DNA of 64,000 nucleotides from Mammaliicoccus sp. Marseille-Q6498 (GCF_946151045.1 NZ_CAMGYY010000002.1:124001-188000); one strand, 5' to 3'. Numbered from the stretch's first letter, positions 9,398 to 23,787 are shown. Made by a program: numbers and translations. The notes: generated by a model not told the origin, from the letters alone.

Positions 9398-9456
9398 CGG
9401 GAGTGAGACAATGAAATCTATTTAAAGCTTTAGATTTCTATCTTACTCCCGTTTCG
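9398..9456 (+). terminator. Long GGGAGTGAGA hairpin
   Basis: CGGGAGTGAGA (9398-9408) pairs with 9441-9451 with one G-U. An inner stem GAAATCTA/TAGATTTC encloses a short AT-rich loop, and a T-rich tail follows. It lies in the 227-nt gap between ntdP and the exporter. A weaker CAGGG/CCCTG hairpin near 9279-9310 also lies in this gap. The same GGGAGTGAGAC stem recurs at 26703. Confidence 0.7.
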
Positions 9457-9484
9457 TTTTGAAAAATTAAGAGGGGGAAATAAA

Positions 9485-11224
9485 ATGATTAAAAGGTATT
9501 TACAATTCGTAAAACCATATAGATGGCATATTGTAGGTACGATTATCATTGGAATTTTGAAATTTGGTATCCCTTTATTACTACCGTTATTAATTAAATT
9601 TGTTATCGACGATGTAATAAATAATGGTTCATTATCAGTTGGAGAAAAAACTGAAAAGCTAACTTATGCACTATTAATTATGGGCTTCATTTTTGTTGTG
9701 TTAAGACCACCAATAGAATACTTCAGACAATATTTAGCACAATGGACATCAAATAAAATTCTTTATGATATCCGTAAAAAATTATATACGCATTTACAAG
9801 CATTAAGCGCAAGATTTTATTCAAACAATAAAGCAGGTGAAATCATCTCACGTGTTATCAATGATGTGGAACAAACTAAAGATTTCATACTAACGGGTTT
9901 AATGAACGTATGGCTAGATTTAGTTACGATTGTTATCGCATTAAGTATTATGTTCGTTTTAGATGTGAAACTTACATTTGCGGCGATTGCGATTTTCCCA
10001 TTTTTTGTTTTCAGCATATATTACTTCTTCGGCCGATTAAGAAGTTTAACGCGAAGAAGATCACAAAGCTTAGCAGAGCTTCAAGGATTTTTACATGAAC
10101 GTGTATCCGGTATGTCTGTTATTAAAAGTTTTGCGATAGAGAAAAATGAAGAGGCTAGATTTGATCAAAGAAATAAGAACTTCTTAACAAAAGCGACAGA
10201 CCACACAATTTGGAATGCCAAATCGTTTGCAGTAATTAATACAGTTACGGATATTGGTCCGTTACTTGTTGTCGGGATTGGTGGTTTCTTAGTTATTCAA
10301 GGACAACTAACTGTTGGGACATTAGCAGCATTCGTTGCATATTTAGAGCAACTTTATGGACCACTTAGAAGACTTGTTGCTTCATCAACTACTTTAACGC
10401 AAAGTATTGCTTCAATGGATAGAGTATTCCACTTATTTGATGAAAAATATGATGTTAAAAATGAAGATGACGCTAAAAACATTAAAATTAATGATGGTCA
10501 TATAGAATTTAAAAATGTATTTTTTAAATATAATGAGTATGAACAAGACGTTTTAAAAGATATAAACCTAAATATTAATAAAGGTGAGACTGTTGCTTTT
10601 GTTGGTATGAGCGGTGGCGGAAAATCTACTTTAATTAGTTTATTACCAAGATTTTATGACGTGACTGAAGGAAGTATTAGTATTGATCAACACAACGTTA
10701 AAGATTTCACGACTGAAAGTTTGAGAAACCAAGTTGGTATGGTAGAACAAGATAACATATTATTCTCAGATTCAATTAGAGAGAATATATTGTTAGGGAA
10801 ACCTGATGCAACTGAAGATGAAATTATAGCTGCAAGTAAAAAAGCTAATGCACATGATTTTATTATGGCTTTACCAAATGGTTATGACACAGAAGTTGGT
10901 GAACGAGGCGTTAAACTTTCAGGTGGTCAAAAACAACGTGTATCTATTGCGAGAATTTTCCTTAATAATCCACCCGTACTCGTATTAGACGAAGCGACGA
11001 GTGCACTAGATTTAGAAAGTGAGAAAATCATTCAAGATGCGCTTGAAATTTTAAGCTCTGAAAGAACGACACTTATCGTAGCACATAGACTTTCAACGAT
11101 TACACATGCAGACAAAATTGTAGTCATTCAAAATGGTCAAATAGAAGAAGTGGGTTCACATCAAGAATTAATGAAAGCAAAAGGCAGTTATTTCAATTTA
11201 TATAATATTCAATCATTTGGATAA
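9485..11224 (+). CDS. Multidrug-type ABC half-transporter, Sav1866 orthologue
   Basis: An ABC exporter with one fused transmembrane and nucleotide-binding domain, working as a homodimer. At 579 residues it matches S. aureus Sav1866 (578) along its length. Six helices lie in 1-320, with the family segment [17 protein letters not shown]. The ATPase domain has Walker [11 protein letters not shown]-loop VEQDNILFS, signature LSGGQKQR, Walker [13 protein letters not shown] and H-loop AHRLST. All motifs are intact. A GAGGGGGA site precedes the ATG. Substrates are lipophilic drugs or lipids by family knowledge; the natural one is unsettled. Confidence 0.93.
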   Translation: MIKRYLQFVKPYRWHIVGTIIIGILKFGIPLLLPLLIKFVIDDVINNGSLSVGEKTEKLTYALLIMGFIFVVLRPPIEYFRQYLAQWTSNKILYDIRKKLYTHLQALSARFYSNNKAGEIISRVINDVEQTKDFILTGLMNVWLDLVTIVIALSIMFVLDVKLTFAAIAIFPFFVFSIYYFFGRLRSLTRRRSQSLAELQGFLHERVSGMSVIKSFAIEKNEEARFDQRNKNFLTKATDHTIWNAKSFAVINTVTDIGPLLVVGIGGFLVIQGQLTVGTLAAFVAYLEQLYGPLRRLVASSTTLTQSIASMDRVFHLFDEKYDVKNEDDAKNIKINDGHIEFKNVFFKYNEYEQDVLKDINLNINKGETVAFVGMSGGGKSTLISLLPRFYDVTEGSISIDQHNVKDFTTESLRNQVGMVEQDNILFSDSIRENILLGKPDATEDEIIAASKKANAHDFIMALPNGYDTEVGERGVKLSGGQKQRVSIARIFLNNPPVLVLDEATSALDLESEKIIQDALEILSSERTTLIVAHRLSTITHADKIVVIQNGQIEEVGSHQELMKAKGSYFNLYNIQSFG

Positions 11225-11293
11225 AATTACATTCTCCTTATAACTATCTATGATATTATGAAATTAATATAGATAGAATAAGGGGGATTTTTT

Positions 11294-12886
11294 ATGACTT
11301 TTTTAAATGTATTGCAATTAATTGTTAATATTTTGTTCTTTGTAATTGTTATTGGGGGGATCATTACAGCTGTTTCACTTTTTATTATCGATAAAAGACA
11401 AAAGCATCACAGTGTGTTACGAAACTATCCATTATTAGGTAGAGTGAGATATTTTTTAGAAATGATTGGACCCGAATTACGACAATACTTAATTTTAAGC
11501 GATAATACGGGCAAACCTTTTTCAAGAAAGCAGTATTTAGATATTGTTATGCCCGGCAAATATAAAAATAGAATTCAAAGTTTTGGTTCAAAACGCAATT
11601 TCGAAGAACCAGGATTTTATATACAAAATACAATGTTTCCAGTTGACCATGATGAATTAGAAATAAATCAAGAAGAAAAAATGTCTACTTTTGTTTATAA
11701 CATCACGAACGAAGGACTTTTTGAAAGAAAAGAAAAGCAATCTGAACAAAAAGTAGATCCTTATAAACTTACAAGCAATAATAAAATTGTGATAGGAGAA
11801 AATTTAAAACATCCATTTATTCTTAATCGACTTGTTGGGCAGTCAGGTATGAGTTACGGTGCTTTAGGGAAAAATGCAATTACTGCGTTATCAAAAGGAT
11901 TAGGACGAAGCGGTTCATGGATGAATACTGGTGAAGGTGGATTAAGTCAGCATCACTTAGTAGGTAAATGTGATATCATTTTCCAAATTGGACCAGGTTT
12001 ATATGGCGTGAGAGATAAAGAAGGCAATTTTGATGAACAAGAATTTTTAGAAAAAGCAGCACTAGATGAAGTTAAGGCATTTGAATTAAAGTTAGCTCAA
12101 GGTGCTAAAACGAGAGGCGGACATATAGAAGGTCCTAAAGTTACAGAAGAAATTGCAGAGATTAGAAATGTAACGCCATTTGAAACAGTCAATTCACCAA
12201 ATAGATTTGAATTTTTACATAATAACAAAGAATTGCTACAATTCGTTGAAAGACTAAGAAATTTATCTAATAAACCAGTTGGTATTAAAATCGTAGTCGG
12301 TAATATAGCTGACTTAAAATCTTTAATAAATGAAATGGTAACAAGCAATATCACACCTGACTTTATAACAGTTGATGGGGGAGAAGGTGGAACTGGTGCA
12401 ACTTATCAAGAACTAGTCGACTCAGTTGGACTACCGTTATTTACAGCGTTACCATTACTAGATGCAGAACTTAAAAAGCATCAAATAAGAAATAAATTGA
12501 AAATATTCGCTTCTGGTAAGTTAATTACACCAGATCAAATTGCGATTGCACTTGGATTAGGTGCAGATTTAGTAAATGTAGCGAGAAGTTTAATGATTAA
12601 TGTCGGTTGTATTATGTCAGAACAATGCCATACAAATAACTGTCCAGTAGGCGTAGCTACTACAGACCCTAAAAAAGAAGAAGCTTTAGTCGTATCAGAA
12701 AAAGAATACAGAGTTTCTAACTATATTGTAAGTTTGCATGAAGGCTTGTTTAACTTAGCAGCTGCAGTAGGGGTGAAAAGTCCTAACAATATTAAAGAAG
12801 AACACATATTATATAGAAGTTATAATGGTGATTTGATTAACGGATCCCAATATAAAAACAATTTGTATAAAGAAAAAAGTATATAA
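11294..12886 (+). CDS. FMN-binding glutamate synthase-family protein
   Basis: 530 residues. One amino-terminal membrane segment (about 5-32) is followed by the FMN-binding and Fe-S central domain of glutamate synthase, without the amidotransferase or FAD domains. Visible marks are MSYGALGKNAI, NTGEGGLS, GIKIVVG, DGGEGGTGATYQE and the cysteine cluster CIMSEQCHTNNCPVGVATTDP, which resembles the 3Fe-4S ligands of GltB. Such stand-alone proteins (YerD-like) are common in Firmicutes and their reaction is not established. AGGGGGA precedes the ATG. A terminator follows directly. Confidence 0.82.
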   Translation: MTFLNVLQLIVNILFFVIVIGGIITAVSLFIIDKRQKHHSVLRNYPLLGRVRYFLEMIGPELRQYLILSDNTGKPFSRKQYLDIVMPGKYKNRIQSFGSKRNFEEPGFYIQNTMFPVDHDELEINQEEKMSTFVYNITNEGLFERKEKQSEQKVDPYKLTSNNKIVIGENLKHPFILNRLVGQSGMSYGALGKNAITALSKGLGRSGSWMNTGEGGLSQHHLVGKCDIIFQIGPGLYGVRDKEGNFDEQEFLEKAALDEVKAFELKLAQGAKTRGGHIEGPKVTEEIAEIRNVTPFETVNSPNRFEFLHNNKELLQFVERLRNLSNKPVGIKIVVGNIADLKSLINEMVTSNITPDFITVDGGEGGTGATYQELVDSVGLPLFTALPLLDAELKKHQIRNKLKIFASGKLITPDQIAIALGLGADLVNVARSLMINVGCIMSEQCHTNNCPVGVATTDPKKEEALVVSEKEYRVSNYIVSLHEGLFNLAAAVGVKSPNNIKEEHILYRSYNGDLINGSQYKNNLYKEKSI

Positions 12887-12927
12887 AAAAACAGGCTTAG
12901 GATCATTTGAATCCTAGCCTGTTTTTT
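12886..12927. terminator. Bidirectional terminator
   Basis: ACAGGCTTAGGAT (12891-12903) pairs with 12911-12922, with one bulged T, between A and T runs. It separates the converging genes on either side. Confidence 0.87.
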
Positions 12928-14020
12928 ATAAATCAAAGTCTTCATCCGCAATTTGGATATCGCTATCTTCTGGATGATATTTGAAGTAACTTGAAGATAA
13001 TTTATCTAAATGTTGAATTGTAGCTTTGTAATCTAACATTGCTGATATAACTTGCATAACATTTTCAGTATAGTAGTCATTTTGGTCTGGATTATTTGTA
13101 ATTTCATTCATGAAAATCTTCATAAGGTCTTCTTTATATGGTTCTACTAAATAATCAGGTGTATGCTCTATTTCATGTTTTGCTTTTTGAGAAATTCTCA
13201 CAAGTATTTGTTCATGATGTGCCATTAATTCATCAATTTCAAATTTCACTTGAACTTTGAAATTATCGTCTAAGTTATGAATATCATTTTCATAACGATT
13301 CATTTTTCTTAAAACTTCATAAGCACGCCTAGTAGATGAGATCATTTCTTTAAACAAAATCTTTTTACGCATTTGACTAAAAGCTTGTTTTTTTGTATAT
13401 GATCTCTCTTCTTTATAATAAAGATAAAATTGTTCAAGTTTCACAATTCTAGTTCTAATATTTTCTAAATCTTGTTTAACATAATGAAACTCAGTTGTGC
13501 CGTTTAAAACAAGTCTAAACCATTTGAAAATATCAGTAGAAATATTTAAAGAATTATAATACATTTTCGTTTCAAATTTTGGTGGTAAAAATGCAAAGTT
13601 GACTATAAAAGCACTCAGTACCCCAGTCATTACAAGTAAAAATCTATAACATGCAGAAATGTAGAAGTCACCTTCATGATGCCCAAGTATAATCAGGGCA
13701 GTAACGACAGCTAAATTTGAAACATGTTGTAAATTAAATTTATAAAGTATAGAGATAATGATTATTGCTGTTAAACCAATAAAGACTACGTGATTGCCAA
13801 AAATAGAAAAGATCGTAACTGCAGTAATTGCACCTATTACATTACCTTGAAATTGTTCAACCACGGTTTTAAAAGAACGATAAACGCTAGGTTGCATTGC
13901 GACCATTGCTGATATCCCAGCAATAGTTGTGATCATGGTTGGTCCCGGCAGTAAGTTTGCAATAAAAATTGCAAGGACAATAGCGATACCCGTTTTAAAT
14001 ATTCTTGCCCCAAATTTCAT
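12926..14020 (-). CDS. Aromatic acid exporter-like membrane protein (FUSC/DUF939)
   Basis: 364 residues. The first 150 or so form five or six short hydrophobic helices starting KFGARIFKTGIAIVLAIFIANLLPGP, the pattern of the FUSC/ArAE_1 family. The rest is a soluble helical domain rich in charged residues. Bacillus YgaE is the likely relative, in the same neighbourhood. AAGGAATGG precedes the ATG. The gene reads in the same direction as gsaB, 93 nt downstream of it. Transport of aromatic acids is inferred from the family name only. Confidence 0.75.
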   Translation of the reverse strand: MKFGARIFKTGIAIVLAIFIANLLPGPTMITTIAGISAMVAMQPSVYRSFKTVVEQFQGNVIGAITAVTIFSIFGNHVVFIGLTAIIIISILYKFNLQHVSNLAVVTALIILGHHEGDFYISACYRFLLVMTGVLSAFIVNFAFLPPKFETKMYYNSLNISTDIFKWFRLVLNGTTEFHYVKQDLENIRTRIVKLEQFYLYYKEERSYTKKQAFSQMRKKILFKEMISSTRRAYEVLRKMNRYENDIHNLDDNFKVQVKFEIDELMAHHEQILVRISQKAKHEIEHTPDYLVEPYKEDLMKIFMNEITNNPDQNDYYTENVMQVISAMLDYKATIQHLDKLSSSYFKYHPEDSDIQIADEDFDL

Positions 14021-14113
14021 AGAACCATTCCTTTTTGTTTTAAAGCATGCTTGTCAAAAACATCACAAGCTTAGTATATATTGGTTATACAACGTTTTTA
14101 ACAACTTTTCAAG

Positions 14114-15400
14114 TTATAATTGAGAGAAAGCATAATCTGCAGCTTTTAATGTCTGATTTATGTCTTCTTCAGTATGTTCAGTTGTTAAGAACCATGCTTC
14201 ATATTTAGATGGTGCTAAATTGATTCCTTGATGTAACATTGCTTTAAAGAACTTACCGAATTTTTCGCCGTCTGTATTTTCTGCTTGAACATAGTTTTCT
14301 ATTTTTTCGTCTGTAAAGTATAAAGTTAATGCACCTTTAATACGATTAATTGTAGCTTTAACTTGATGTTTTTTAATAAGCTCAAGTAACCCGTCTTCTA
14401 ATTGTTGACCAAGTTTATCTAATTGATCATATACGCCAGGTTGTTCTAAAACTTCTAGTAAAGCAATACCCGCTCTCATTGATAATGGATTTCCTGCCAT
14501 TGTTCCGGCTTGGTATGCAGGTCCTAATGGTGCAACATGTTCCATGATATCTTGTCTACCACCGTAAGCACCTATTGGTAATCCACCTCCGATAACTTTA
14601 CCAAAAGCAGTTAAATCAGGATAAACACCAAGTAAATCTTGAGCAGCTCCGTAATGGAATCTAAAAGCAGTTATAACCTCGTCATAGATTACAAGACCAC
14701 CATGTTCATGTGTAATATCATTTACTGCTTCTAAGAAACCTTCTTTAGGTTCTACCATACCGAAATTACCTACGATTGGTTCTACTAATACGCCTGCTAC
14801 TTGATCACCCCAATGATCCATTGCTTCTTTAAATGAATCAACATCATTGAAAGGAACTGTTATAACTTCTTGAGCAACACTTTTTGGAACGCCTGCTGAG
14901 TCTGGTGTACCAAGTTGAGAAGGGCCACTACCAGCAGCTACAAGTACTAAATCAGAATGGCCATGATAACAACCAGCAAATTTAATGATTTTATCACGGT
15001 TAGTATATGAACGTGCAACTCTTATAGTCGTCATAACTGCTTCAGTACCTGAGTTAACGAATCTTAGTTTTTCTAATGAAGGAATAGCTTCACGTAATTT
15101 TTTAGCAAAAGTTATTTCATACTCAGTAGGTGTACCGAATAATACGCCATCTTCAGCAGCATCTTGAATAGCTTTTGTAATATGTGGATGAGCGTGACCC
15201 GTAATAATCGGACCATATGCTTGTAAATAATCAATATACTTATTGCCATCTACGTCATAAAAGTAAGCGCCTTTACCTTTTTTCATTACTACAGGTGCGC
15301 CACCACCAACTGCTTTATAAGAACGAGAAGGGGAGTTAACGCCACCTAAAATATATTCATCTGAAAGTGTTTGTAAGTATTCACTGTTTTTAAAATTCAT
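14114..15400 (-). CDS. gsaB: Glutamate-1-semialdehyde 2,1-aminomutase (GsaB/HemL2 type)
   Basis: A PLP enzyme converting glutamate-1-semialdehyde to 5-aminolevulinate, the first committed heme precursor. The 428 residues have the class III aminotransferase fold. The substrate-gating motif GGVNSPSR and [15 protein letters not shown] are near the amino terminus. DEVITAFR and the PLP lysine in [12 protein letters not shown] follow, then [11 protein letters not shown]. It matches S. aureus GsaB, the copy that stands apart from the main hem operon. Its neighbours bcp and perR form a heme and peroxide theme. Confidence 0.92.
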   Translation of the reverse strand: MNFKNSEYLQTLSDEYILGGVNSPSRSYKAVGGGAPVVMKKGKGAYFYDVDGNKYIDYLQAYGPIITGHAHPHITKAIQDAAEDGVLFGTPTEYEITFAKKLREAIPSLEKLRFVNSGTEAVMTTIRVARSYTNRDKIIKFAGCYHGHSDLVLVAAGSGPSQLGTPDSAGVPKSVAQEVITVPFNDVDSFKEAMDHWGDQVAGVLVEPIVGNFGMVEPKEGFLEAVNDITHEHGGLVIYDEVITAFRFHYGAAQDLLGVYPDLTAFGKVIGGGLPIGAYGGRQDIMEHVAPLGPAYQAGTMAGNPLSMRAGIALLEVLEQPGVYDQLDKLGQQLEDGLLELIKKHQVKATINRIKGALTLYFTDEKIENYVQAENTDGEKFGKFFKAMLHQGINLAPSKYEAWFLTTEHTEEDINQTLKAADYAFSQL

Positions 15401-15483
15401 ATTATCAACCTCTTTTGTTTTAATTATTTCAATATATATCGTATCATAAAATCAAATAACTATCGTAATAAGGAGCGTTGAAC

Positions 15484-15942
15484 ATGAGTCAAATTGGTGA
15501 TAAATTTCCAGAATTTAAAATGATTAATCAAAATGGTGATATTGTTACAAATGAAGATTTAAAAGGTAGTAAAGCAATTATTTATTTTTACCCTAGAGAT
15601 AATACACCTACATGTACGACAGAAGCATGTGATTTTAGAGATAATCTTGAAAGCTTCAATGAGTTAAATACAAAAGTTTATGGAATTAGTGGAGATAGTC
15701 AGAAGAAACATTCAAACTTTTCAAGTAAACATGAATTGAATTTTGATTTGTTAGTAGATGAAGAATATAAGTTGTCTGAAGAAGTTGGTGTTTATCAATT
15801 GAAAAAATCATTTGGTAAAGAATCAATGGGAATCGTTAGAACGACTTTCGTATTAGATGAAGAAGGCATTATTGTTCATAAAATCGAAAAAGTAAAAGTG
15901 AAGACTCAAATAGAAGAACTTAAAAACTTTTTAAAGGAATGA
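15484..15942 (+). CDS. bcp: Thioredoxin-dependent peroxiredoxin Bcp
   Basis: An atypical 2-Cys peroxiredoxin (BCP/PrxQ) of 152 residues. The peroxidatic Cys is in TPTCTTEACDFRD, and the second Cys five residues on is the usual PrxQ resolving residue. YFYPRDNTPTC is the active-site strand. The ATG at 15484 is chosen over a TTG at 15478 because AAGGAG lies 8 nt upstream of it. The gene diverges from gsaB. Its stop overlaps the start region of the next gene, so the two are co-translated. Confidence 0.93.
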   Translation: MSQIGDKFPEFKMINQNGDIVTNEDLKGSKAIIYFYPRDNTPTCTTEACDFRDNLESFNELNTKVYGISGDSQKKHSNFSSKHELNFDLLVDEEYKLSEEVGVYQLKKSFGKESMGIVRTTFVLDEEGIIVHKIEKVKVKTQIEELKNFLKE

Positions 15943-15947
15943 TGAAT

Positions 15948-16901
15948 ATGAAAGTTGTTAGTTTAATGAGATTAAAGGATCAAGAAGAAAGACTAATCAA
16001 TGAGTTTCCTAATATTGAGTTTATTTTTTATAAACATCCAGCTGAAGCGGATGATGATGTGTTATCAGAAGCAGATGTGCTAGTTAGTTATCATAGAGAA
16101 GTTAACGAGCATTTCTTAGATAAATGTAAAAACTTAAAACTGATAGCTTGGTATGCAACTGGTGTTAATCGCCTACCGCATGAATATATTAAAAATAGAA
16201 ATATTAAATTAACGAATGCAAAAGGCGTTCATGCTATTCAAATTGCAGAGTTTATATTTGGGTACATATTGAATGATGTAAAGTTGTTTCAAGAAACTTA
16301 TGAAGCTCAAAAGCAAAGAGTGTTTAAGAATAAGTTGAGTCCAGATTCTATATTTGGCAAAACAATTCTATTTTTAGGTACGGGTAGTATTCCAAAAAGA
16401 ACTGCACGTATAGCTAAAGCTTTTAATATGAATGTAATAGGTATCAATACAACTGGTCATGAAGTAGAAGGATTTGATGAAGTATATTCTATAGAAGAAA
16501 GACGAAACGTATTTAAAAAAGCAGACTTCATTGTAAATGTTCTACCTGAAACTGATAAGACTGTTCACTTGTTGCAAAGTGAAGACTTTAAAGTAATGGA
16601 TGATAATGTACATTTTATAAATGTAGGTAGGGGAACTGTATTATCTGAAGATATACTAATAGAGGCGCTCGAACAAAAAGAAATTAGATATGCTTCTATA
16701 GATGTGTTCGAAAATGAACCATTAGATCAATCATCTAAACTGTATGATTTGGATAATATAACAATCACACCTCATATAACAGGAAACGATATTCATAATA
16801 TAGAAAGAAGTACTGATATTCTCATTCGTAATCTTAGTAAAATGATAAGTAATCAGGAAACAAAGCTAGATAATGAAGTAAATATAGACGCTGGCTACTG
16901 A
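15948..16901 (+). CDS. D-isomer-specific 2-hydroxyacid dehydrogenase family protein
   Basis: NAD(P)-dependent dehydrogenase fold, 317 residues. The nucleotide-binding motif is LGTGSIPKRTARIAKAF, deviating from the classic GxGxxG. Further marks are NVLPETDKTVHLL, the catalytic Arg region INVGRGTVLSEDIL, the Glu in VFENEPLD and the His in ITPHITG. A start at 15948 is chosen because AAAGGA is 9 nt away; the ATGs at 15939 and 15942 touch it. The order bcp, dehydrogenase, perR follows S. aureus. The substrate is unknown, and the phosphoglycerate dehydrogenase label often given is unsupported. Confidence 0.8.
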   Translation: MKVVSLMRLKDQEERLINEFPNIEFIFYKHPAEADDDVLSEADVLVSYHREVNEHFLDKCKNLKLIAWYATGVNRLPHEYIKNRNIKLTNAKGVHAIQIAEFIFGYILNDVKLFQETYEAQKQRVFKNKLSPDSIFGKTILFLGTGSIPKRTARIAKAFNMNVIGINTTGHEVEGFDEVYSIEERRNVFKKADFIVNVLPETDKTVHLLQSEDFKVMDDNVHFINVGRGTVLSEDILIEALEQKEIRYASIDVFENEPLDQSSKLYDLDNITITPHITGNDIHNIERSTDILIRNLSKMISNQETKLDNEVNIDAGY

Positions 16902-16909
16902 TTAATTGT

Positions 16910-16939
16910 TTGACAAAATGATACGAAAAGGGATATATT
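16910..16939 (+). promoter_or_regulatory. Predicted sigma-A promoter of perR
   Basis: TTGACA at 16910-16915 and TATATT at 16934-16939, with an 18-nt spacer. It lies in the short gap before perR, just upstream of the Per box. Confidence 0.6.
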
Positions 16940-16944
16940 ATAAA

Positions 16945-16959
16945 TAATAATCATTATAA
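16945..16959 (+). promoter_or_regulatory. Per box upstream of perR
   Basis: TAATAATCATTATAA differs at a single position from the published 15-nt Per box consensus TTATAATNATTATAA. Lying just after the -10 hexamer, it fits the known autorepression of perR in staphylococci. Confidence 0.8.
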
Positions 16960-16979
16960 ATTAGAAGGTGGGTGTAAGG

Positions 16980-17441
16980 ATGCAACAGAATATTGAGAAT
17001 GTCGAACACATGTTAGACGATGCGATTGGAACTTTAAGAAGTACGGGTGTTAGAATTACACCTCAGAGACAATCAATTCTTCAATATTTGATTGAAACAG
17101 ATAGTCATCCTACTGCTGATGAAATTTATCAGTCACTTTCACCACAATTTCCAAATATGAGTGTTGCTACAGTTTATAATAACTTAAAAGTATTCAAAGA
17201 AACTGGGCTTGTTAAAGAATTAACTTATGGTGATGCGTCAAGCCGTTTTGATTTCGAAACGCACAATCATTACCATATCATTTGTGATCAATGTGGTAAG
17301 ATATCTGATTTTCATTATCCAAGATTAGATGAAGTGGAACAATTGGCTCAACATGTTACGAGCTTTTCAGTTACTCACCACAGAATGGAAATATATGGTG
17401 TTTGTCCGGAATGTCAAAGTAAGAACAAACAAAAAAGCTAA
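16980..17441 (+). CDS. perR: Peroxide-responsive repressor PerR
   Basis: A Fur-family metalloregulator controlling peroxide defence and iron storage genes. It has 153 residues. The winged helix includes [15 protein letters not shown] and [16 protein letters not shown]. The regulatory metal site falls in the run [21 protein letters not shown], with the His/Asp residues oxidised by peroxide in PerR. Structural zinc cysteines are CDQC and CPEC. The ATG at 16980 is chosen (AAGGTGGG 8 nt upstream) over a GTG at 16968. A Per box lies upstream, supporting PerR over Fur or Zur. Confidence 0.94.
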   Translation: MQQNIENVEHMLDDAIGTLRSTGVRITPQRQSILQYLIETDSHPTADEIYQSLSPQFPNMSVATVYNNLKVFKETGLVKELTYGDASSRFDFETHNHYHIICDQCGKISDFHYPRLDEVEQLAQHVTSFSVTHHRMEIYGVCPECQSKNKQKS

Positions 17442-17470
17442 AGACAGCAAAGTCTTTAGCTTTTTTTATT
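17434..17470. terminator. Bidirectional terminator after perR
   Basis: A 12-bp perfect stem (17434-17445 with 17452-17463, AAAGCTAAAGAC) with a 6-nt loop and a following T-rich run. The perR stop codon is inside the stem. It also serves the converging ygzB. Confidence 0.88.
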
Positions 17471-17881
17471 TTGTTCATTAGTATTTTCTGATTCTTGTTC
17501 TTCCAGTAGTTTAGCTTTACGTTTATTATTGTAATCTTGATTAAATGCCTTACCTTCTAAATTCTTATCTAAAGTTAATGGCTGATTACAATTAGCGCAA
17601 ATATCAGCACGACCTAACATCTTAGTGTACTGATCGCAATTTGGACATTTTATTTGTATTGTCCGAGAGCTGAGCATACCTATCCAAAAATAAACAACAA
17701 ATGAGAAACCAAGTGCTAACATCCCCAACACTAAAAAGATACTAAAGACAATTTGGGACTTGAAATAGTAAAAGAAGAATACACCTACATACATTATAAT
17801 CATCCCTAAGAAGATTAAACTTAATGCAAAAGATCTTATTCTATTAATTTTACTAGTAGGTTTTTTACGAAATAGCTTCAA
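17456..17881 (-). CDS. ygzB: YgzB-like membrane protein (UPF0295)
   Basis: 141 residues: two membrane segments, then a zinc-ribbon-like pair of CxxC motifs (CPNCDQ and CANCNQ), then a charged tail. This is the UPF0295/YgzB family, found beside perR in Bacillales. The start is taken as TTG at 17881 because GGAGGG lies 7 nt upstream; the preceding ATG overlaps that site. The start MKLFRKKPTSKINRIRSFALS fits the family. Function unknown. Confidence 0.83.
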   Translation of the reverse strand: MKLFRKKPTSKINRIRSFALSLIFLGMIIMYVGVFFFYYFKSQIVFSIFLVLGMLALGFSFVVYFWIGMLSSRTIQIKCPNCDQYTKMLGRADICANCNQPLTLDKNLEGKAFNQDYNNKRKAKLLEEQESENTNEQNKKS

Positions 17882-17991
17882 TTCTATTCCCTCCATACTA
17901 TATATTACTGATAAATTATAGCACATTTTATTTAATACATATATTGTTCCTAATAAAGCGAAATACTACACATATTTGTTGATATAAATCG

Positions 17992-18020
17992 TTGACGTTC
18001 TATATATAACTTGATATTAT
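17992..18020 (+). promoter_or_regulatory. rRNA operon promoter P1
   Basis: TTGACG at 17992-17997 and TATTAT at 18015-18020, with an ideal 17-nt spacer, about 360 nt upstream of 16S. Confidence 0.8.
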
Positions 18021-18216
18021 ATAAAAGTCGTCAAATTAGTCGACAACATACTGTTTATACAAATTGTTAAAAAGATTAATAAAGTGTAAATTTAACGCTT
18101 GAATTTAATTAAACAACAATGTAATATAAATTATGCAAGTTAATTGGTTAGCACTTAACGCATTAAATGCTAAGTGAAACCGAAAGAAATAAAATAATAT
18201 TTATTCAAAATAAAAC

Positions 18217-18245
18217 TTGCATTGAAATTAAATAACTGGTATAAT
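18217..18245 (+). promoter_or_regulatory. rRNA operon promoter P2
   Basis: TTGCAT at 18217-18222 and a perfect TATAAT at 18240-18245, with a 17-nt spacer, about 140 nt upstream of 16S. With P1 it gives the tandem arrangement usual for rRNA operons. The 17.9-18.39 kb stretch holds no gene, only this leader. Confidence 0.85.
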
Positions 18246-18268
18246 TATTTCTTGTAGCGGTTAAAATG

Positions 18269-18296
18269 AACATTGAAAACTGAATGACAATATGTC
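18269..18296 (+). other. 16S processing stalk, 5' strand
   Basis: This strand, containing TTGAAAACTGAAT, is complementary to 19985-20012 beyond the 3' end of 16S. The two strands form the long duplex cut by RNase III to release pre-16S. Confidence 0.75.
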
Positions 18297-18387
18297 AACG
18301 TAAATTCCAATAGTTTGAGTGCTATTTAATAGTACTTCCAAGAGTGATTGGCTATACCAATCAACAAGAGCTAATCAAGCTTACTTC

Positions 18388-19947
<1,560 letters not shown>

Positions 19948-20034
19948 ATTATTCGGAATGACCATTAGGTCATGGAATTGCGGAGACATATTGTATTCAG
20001 TTTTGAATGTTTATTTTGACATTCAAATTAGAAT

Positions 20035-20111
<77 letters not shown>

Positions 20112-20133
20112 TTTAAATTTATTACCCATGTTC

Positions 20134-20209
20134 GGGGGCTTAGCTCAGATGGGAGAGCGCCTGCTTTGCACGCAGGAGGTCAGCGGTTCGATCCCGCTAG
20201 TCTCCACCA
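20134..20209 (+). tRNA. tRNA-Ala(TGC), spacer copy
   Basis: 76 nt with CCA, anticodon TGC. The acceptor stem has two G-U pairs (GGGGGCT/AGTCTCC). The sequence is identical to the second tRNA-Ala at 24273. Confidence 0.98.
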
Positions 20210-20217
20210 TTATTATA

Positions 20218-20258
20218 TTGCACATTGAAAACTAGATAAGTAAGCAAATAGATTTTAC
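20218..20258 (+). other. 23S processing stalk, 5' strand
   Basis: This strand, containing TTGCACATTGAAAACTAGAT, is complementary to 23337-23372 downstream of 23S. The pair forms the pre-23S RNase III stem. Confidence 0.75.
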
Positions 20259-20387
20259 CAAGCAAAAAACCGAGTGAATTTTTAACGAAATTCAACAAGC
20301 TTAATAATCGCGCGTCGTCTTTTTAGACGACATCACAGATTAATAACATTTATTTTCTTAAACAATTTATTGTATAAGGAAATATTA

Positions 20388-23311
<2,924 letters not shown>

Positions 23312-23400
23312 AAAATTTTAAAATCGGTTTTGCGCCGTAAAATCTGCTTACTATCTAGTTTTGAATGTGCAATACATTCTATATAAGTTATTACTATTTG

Positions 23401-23515
23401 TCTGGTGACGATAGCAAAGAGGTCACACCTGTTCCCATGCCGAACACAGAAGTTAAGCTCTTTAGCGCCGATGGTAGTTGGGCTTACGTTCCGCGAGAGT
23501 AGGACGTTGCCGGGC
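23401..23515 (+). rRNA. rrf: 5S ribosomal RNA
   Basis: About 115 nt, with the conserved core CCATGCCGAACACAGAAGTT and loop GCGAGAGTAGGACG. It follows 23S by about 90 nt and precedes tRNA-Val by about 30 nt. Confidence 0.97.
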
Positions 23516-23546
23516 AAATAAAATTTAATATTTACATATTTTAAAT

Positions 23547-23622
23547 GGAGAATTAGCTCAGCTGGGAGAGCATCTGCCTTACAAGCAGAGGGTCGGCGGT
23601 TCGAACCCGTCATTCTCCACCA
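23547..23622 (+). tRNA. tRNA-Val(TAC)
   Basis: 76 nt with CCA; acceptor GGAGAAT/ATTCTCC; anticodon TAC. First of 24 tRNA genes behind 5S; the opening order Val-Thr-Lys-Leu-Gly-Leu-Arg-Pro-Ala-Met-Ile matches Bacillus trnB as remembered. Confidence 0.98.
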
Positions 23623-23628
23623 TTTAAA

Positions 23629-23704
<76 letters not shown>

Positions 23705-23711
23705 TGTTTTA

Positions 23712-23784
23712 GAGCCATTAGCTCAGTTGGTAGAGCATCTGACTTTTAATCAGAGGGTCAGAGGTTCGAATCCTCTATGGCTCA
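23712..23784 (+). tRNA. tRNA-Lys(TTT)
   Basis: 73 nt to the discriminator A; CCA is not encoded, so the CCA-adding enzyme is needed. Acceptor GAGCCAT/ATGGCTC; anticodon TTT. Confidence 0.97.
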
Positions 23785-23787
23785 TTT

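Noticed and set aside
13929-14123. Plus-strand frame opposite the FUSC-like gene
   Set aside because: No ribosome site and no coding character; it is an antisense shadow of the minus-strand gene and its leader.
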